NCBI GenBank assembly: GCA_031278635.1
Contig: JAITKA010000019.1
Span: 1 to 34,252, forward strand
From: Deltaproteobacteria bacterium
GTDB lineage: Bacteria > Desulfobacterota > Desulfarculia > Adiutricales > Adiutricaceae
Direction: 5' to 3'
Length of the DNA: 34,252 nt
Below, piece by piece: positions 32,202 to 34,252 of this stretch. Position 1 is the first letter of the stretch. Every line of letters begins with the position of its first letter. The translations under genes and the position numbers were made by a program. The notes below the pieces were generated by a model. It had not been told where the DNA came from and made no database searches. It saw only the letters and a program-made list of their open reading frames with translations.

Positions 32202-34252
32202 ATGAAATCGTTATATTCATTGGGGCTGGCCGGTCTCATGGTGTTGTTTGGCCTAAATTGGACCGCCCAAGCCTGGGCGGTTGACGCGAACGGAACTTAC
32301 CAAGACACCCAGACCTACACAGAGGGCATAAACGAGAACTTAACCATCGATGATGGGGCCACGGCCACGGAAACTGGCCCAATCACTGGAGAGGCCACCG
32401 CCAACTATACGGTGACCGGTAAAGGAACGTTGAATCTACGAAACGATACAAATAGCGATTTTACTGGGGGTATCACGTTCACTAGCGGTAACATCAACGT
32501 ACTAAAAAGGACAAATTTAATTAATCAAATGAGCAAATTTATCTTCAATAGTGCTAATACAGTCGCAACGGCCGTAACTGACGCCCTAGCTTTGTTCAAA
32601 GTCTACCAAACGGATGCGAATAAAGCTACCGTTCTGAACACCTTATCGGCAATTGACTATAGTTTGGCCACCTTAAGCCTCGGCACGGCGACCGAAAAAG
32701 CCGAGATTTCTTTCGATAACCAACTCCTCGGAACCACCCAAAGCCTGACCATTGTCAATTCCTTTGCTGGCCGGATACACCTCTCCAAAGAATCCACTCT
32801 GACTCTCGAGAATATGATTTATACCACCACCTCCCCCACTACCACCACCGGAGGGATTATCGTTAATCGGTACGGATTTTTGGCGTTGACCGGCGACGAG
32901 GGTTCTCTCTATACTATCCAAAACAATTCCTCTTCATTTCAGTCGGCATTTTACAACTACGGGACGTTATTTATTTCTGACGTCTTAATTCAAAACAATG
33001 TGTCCACCCGTTCCTCCACCTCTTATAACCTAGCCACCTTAATCTTTCTGGGGGAGGCCACCTATAAGAATAACCTTACGCGAAACTATGCCCAGGTAGG
33101 GGGAATTTACAACAGCACCGGCGGAACCATATATTTTTTCGGTCCCGCCGATTTCACTGGCAACGGGTATTTGGATCACACCCCCACTTCATCCAGCACC
33201 ATGAATCCGGGTGTGTTCTACAACTCGAACCAAGGAACAATAGATTTCTTTGACGTTGCCCAATTTGTGGAAAACCAAGGATTCCAGGGTGGTGCCATTT
33301 ATTCCTTAACCAACAGCAACTCGGCTCAAACCTATGCGATTTTTTTTCATGGCAAGGCCACGTTCGATAAAAACAAAGCCGGGAACGATAATCGTGCCGG
33401 ATCCGGTGGAGGGATATATTTGTTGGGAGGAACGATTAAGTTCGACGATGGGGTGGTTTTTAACGAAAACAAAGCCTTTGATGGCACATCGACCAATAAT
33501 AAAAGCGGATTTGGCGGCGGCATATTCTTGGACTGGGGTAGCGGCAGGGCCACATCCATCGTGGAAATTTCGGGCGATTTCGAATTTACGAAAAACGTGG
33601 CCGGCGTTTCGGGCGGGGCCATGCATCTTGGAAATAATTCGCGGTTAGACATTAAATTAACTGGCGGAAAGGAGGGTTTGTTTTCCGGGAATGTCGCCGC
33701 GGACCAAGCCAACTCGTTACATTTCGAACTCACAACCAACAGAACTTCCACGTTTGCCTTAACAATCGCTGACAATGCCTATTTGCGTATGCACGACCCC
33801 ATGACGGGTATCATCGGGGCTAACTCCACATTGACTATCGAAATGACCGGTCAGGGACGATGGGATCTCGGCGGCCAGTCTACCTTCGGAAGTGAGGGCT
33901 CCACCATTATCTCGATTAATGGAGGCACCCTCTACCTGTACCGACAGGGCGAAACTAAAGACGTGAGCGACAACGTCGTGGCCGCCGGGAAAATCAACCT
34001 AGCCGCGACCACCACCCCGACTTCGTCGGCCTTTACGCTCGCGAGCGGCGCCACCCTGGGCATCGGGGGGGGGAACGCCATAGTCACGGAGAATGGCCGC
34101 ATTTACATAGACGTCGGTTCGACCCTGGCCTTCAACCTTAACGGATACGACACCACGGCTTCCGTTCCCATGCTCCTTTTGGACGGGGATGTATTCATTA
34201 CCGACACCGGCACCACAGGCGGAAAAATCGGCCTTGACCTGTCGTCGTTGCC
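32202..34252 (+). CDS. autotransporter/Pmp-like adhesin passenger, 5' part
   Basis: 683 codons are open to the window edge; the C-terminal part lies outside. The start ATG has GGGAGG seven bases upstream. A signal peptide ends at AWA (residue 26). The mature part has the repeated motifs of Chlamydia polymorphic membrane proteins and related right-handed beta-helix passengers: GGIYNS, FTGNG, FVENQGFQGGAIYS, FDKNKAG, GGGIYL, FNENKAF, GGGIFL, FTKNVAG, GGAMHL and FSGNVAA, i.e. FxxN with GG(A/G)(I/M). The strand-rich end (residues 500-683) carries the T/G-rich style of passenger stems. A C-terminal beta-barrel is expected beyond the window but cannot be seen. Base composition is nearer 48% GC than the core genes. 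Confidence 0.88.
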   Translation, partial: MKSLYSLGLAGLMVLFGLNWTAQAWAVDANGTYQDTQTYTEGINENLTIDDGATATETGPITGEATANYTVTGKGTLNLRNDTNSDFTGGITFTSGNINVLKRTNLINQMSKFIFNSANTVATAVTDALALFKVYQTDANKATVLNTLSAIDYSLATLSLGTATEKAEISFDNQLLGTTQSLTIVNSFAGRIHLSKESTLTLENMIYTTTSPTTTTGGIIVNRYGFLALTGDEGSLYTIQNNSSSFQSAFYNYGTLFISDVLIQNNVSTRSSTSYNLATLIFLGEATYKNNLTRNYAQVGGIYNSTGGTIYFFGPADFTGNGYLDHTPTSSSTMNPGVFYNSNQGTIDFFDVAQFVENQGFQGGAIYSLTNSNSAQTYAIFFHGKATFDKNKAGNDNRAGSGGGIYLLGGTIKFDDGVVFNENKAFDGTSTNNKSGFGGGIFLDWGSGRATSIVEISGDFEFTKNVAGVSGGAMHLGNNSRLDIKLTGGKEGLFSGNVAADQANSLHFELTTNRTSTFALTIADNAYLRMHDPMTGIIGANSTLTIEMTGQGRWDLGGQSTFGSEGSTIISINGGTLYLYRQGETKDVSDNVVAAGKINLAATTTPTSSAFTLASGATLGIGGGNAIVTENGRIYIDVGSTLAFNLNGYDTTASVPMLLLDGDVFITDTGTTGGKIGLDLSSL

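Overview
The window looks like a chromosomal piece of a high-GC Gram-negative bacterium, most likely from the Desulfobacterota (old Deltaproteobacteria) or a relative. The gene order rimP-nusA-ylxR-infB-ylxP-rbfA-nrnA-truB-rpsO-pnp, an RpoH with its RpoH box, a LolB/LolA-like lipoprotein, SPOR domains and an autotransporter-type exported protein all fit a double-membrane proteobacterium-like cell. The lineage is inferred from gene order and protein style and was not tested by a search.

Positions 1-27,900 are mostly core genome, almost entirely on the minus strand and GC-rich. The left edge holds the last 82 codons of an AAA ATPase (COG1106/RloA type) that converges on a tRNA-Thr(UGU) gene. 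Then, in reverse coordinate order, comes the translation and RNA-processing block. rimP, nusA, ylxR and infB make and start the ribosome. ylxP, rbfA, nrnA, truB, rpsO and pnp mature ribosomes, modify tRNA and degrade RNA. A clear sigma-70 promoter with a palindrome in its spacer (12180-12208) and a folded leader ending in an intrinsic terminator (11960-11989) precede rimP. Beyond it lie a lone feoA, a 13-bp tandem repeat array, and a cell-envelope group: a small winged-helix-like protein, a double-SPOR protein, a YfgM-like anchored TPR protein, a Pro-rich protein, a LolB-like lipoprotein and a TPR lipoprotein. These are followed by rpoH, an unknown gene behind a FliA (sigma-28)-like promoter, a bacterial PH-SHOCT protein, a hidden 53-codon ORF that may be leaderless, pcm, a SprT-like/DUF2786 protein, and a YhhQ-family queuosine-precursor transporter whose leader carries an intrinsic terminator.

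Positions 27,900-34,252 are visibly more AT-rich and look accessory. They hold a zinc-ribbon membrane protein with one zinc-ligand Cys replaced, an AT-rich Panacea (DUF4065/SocA-like) antitoxin without an obvious toxin, about 2.5 kb with few genes but many inverted repeats, and a plus-strand promoter and terminator pair that could make a small RNA. They also hold a (TC)25 tract that splits an open frame so that loss of one repeat unit would fuse it. The window ends inside a Chlamydia Pmp-like autotransporter passenger with FxxN and GGA(I/L) motifs.

The strongest candidates for undescribed biology are the rimP leader RNA with its operator-bearing promoter, the (TC)25 contingency locus next to the adhesin, the 13-bp array upstream of feoA, and the 53-aa small protein.
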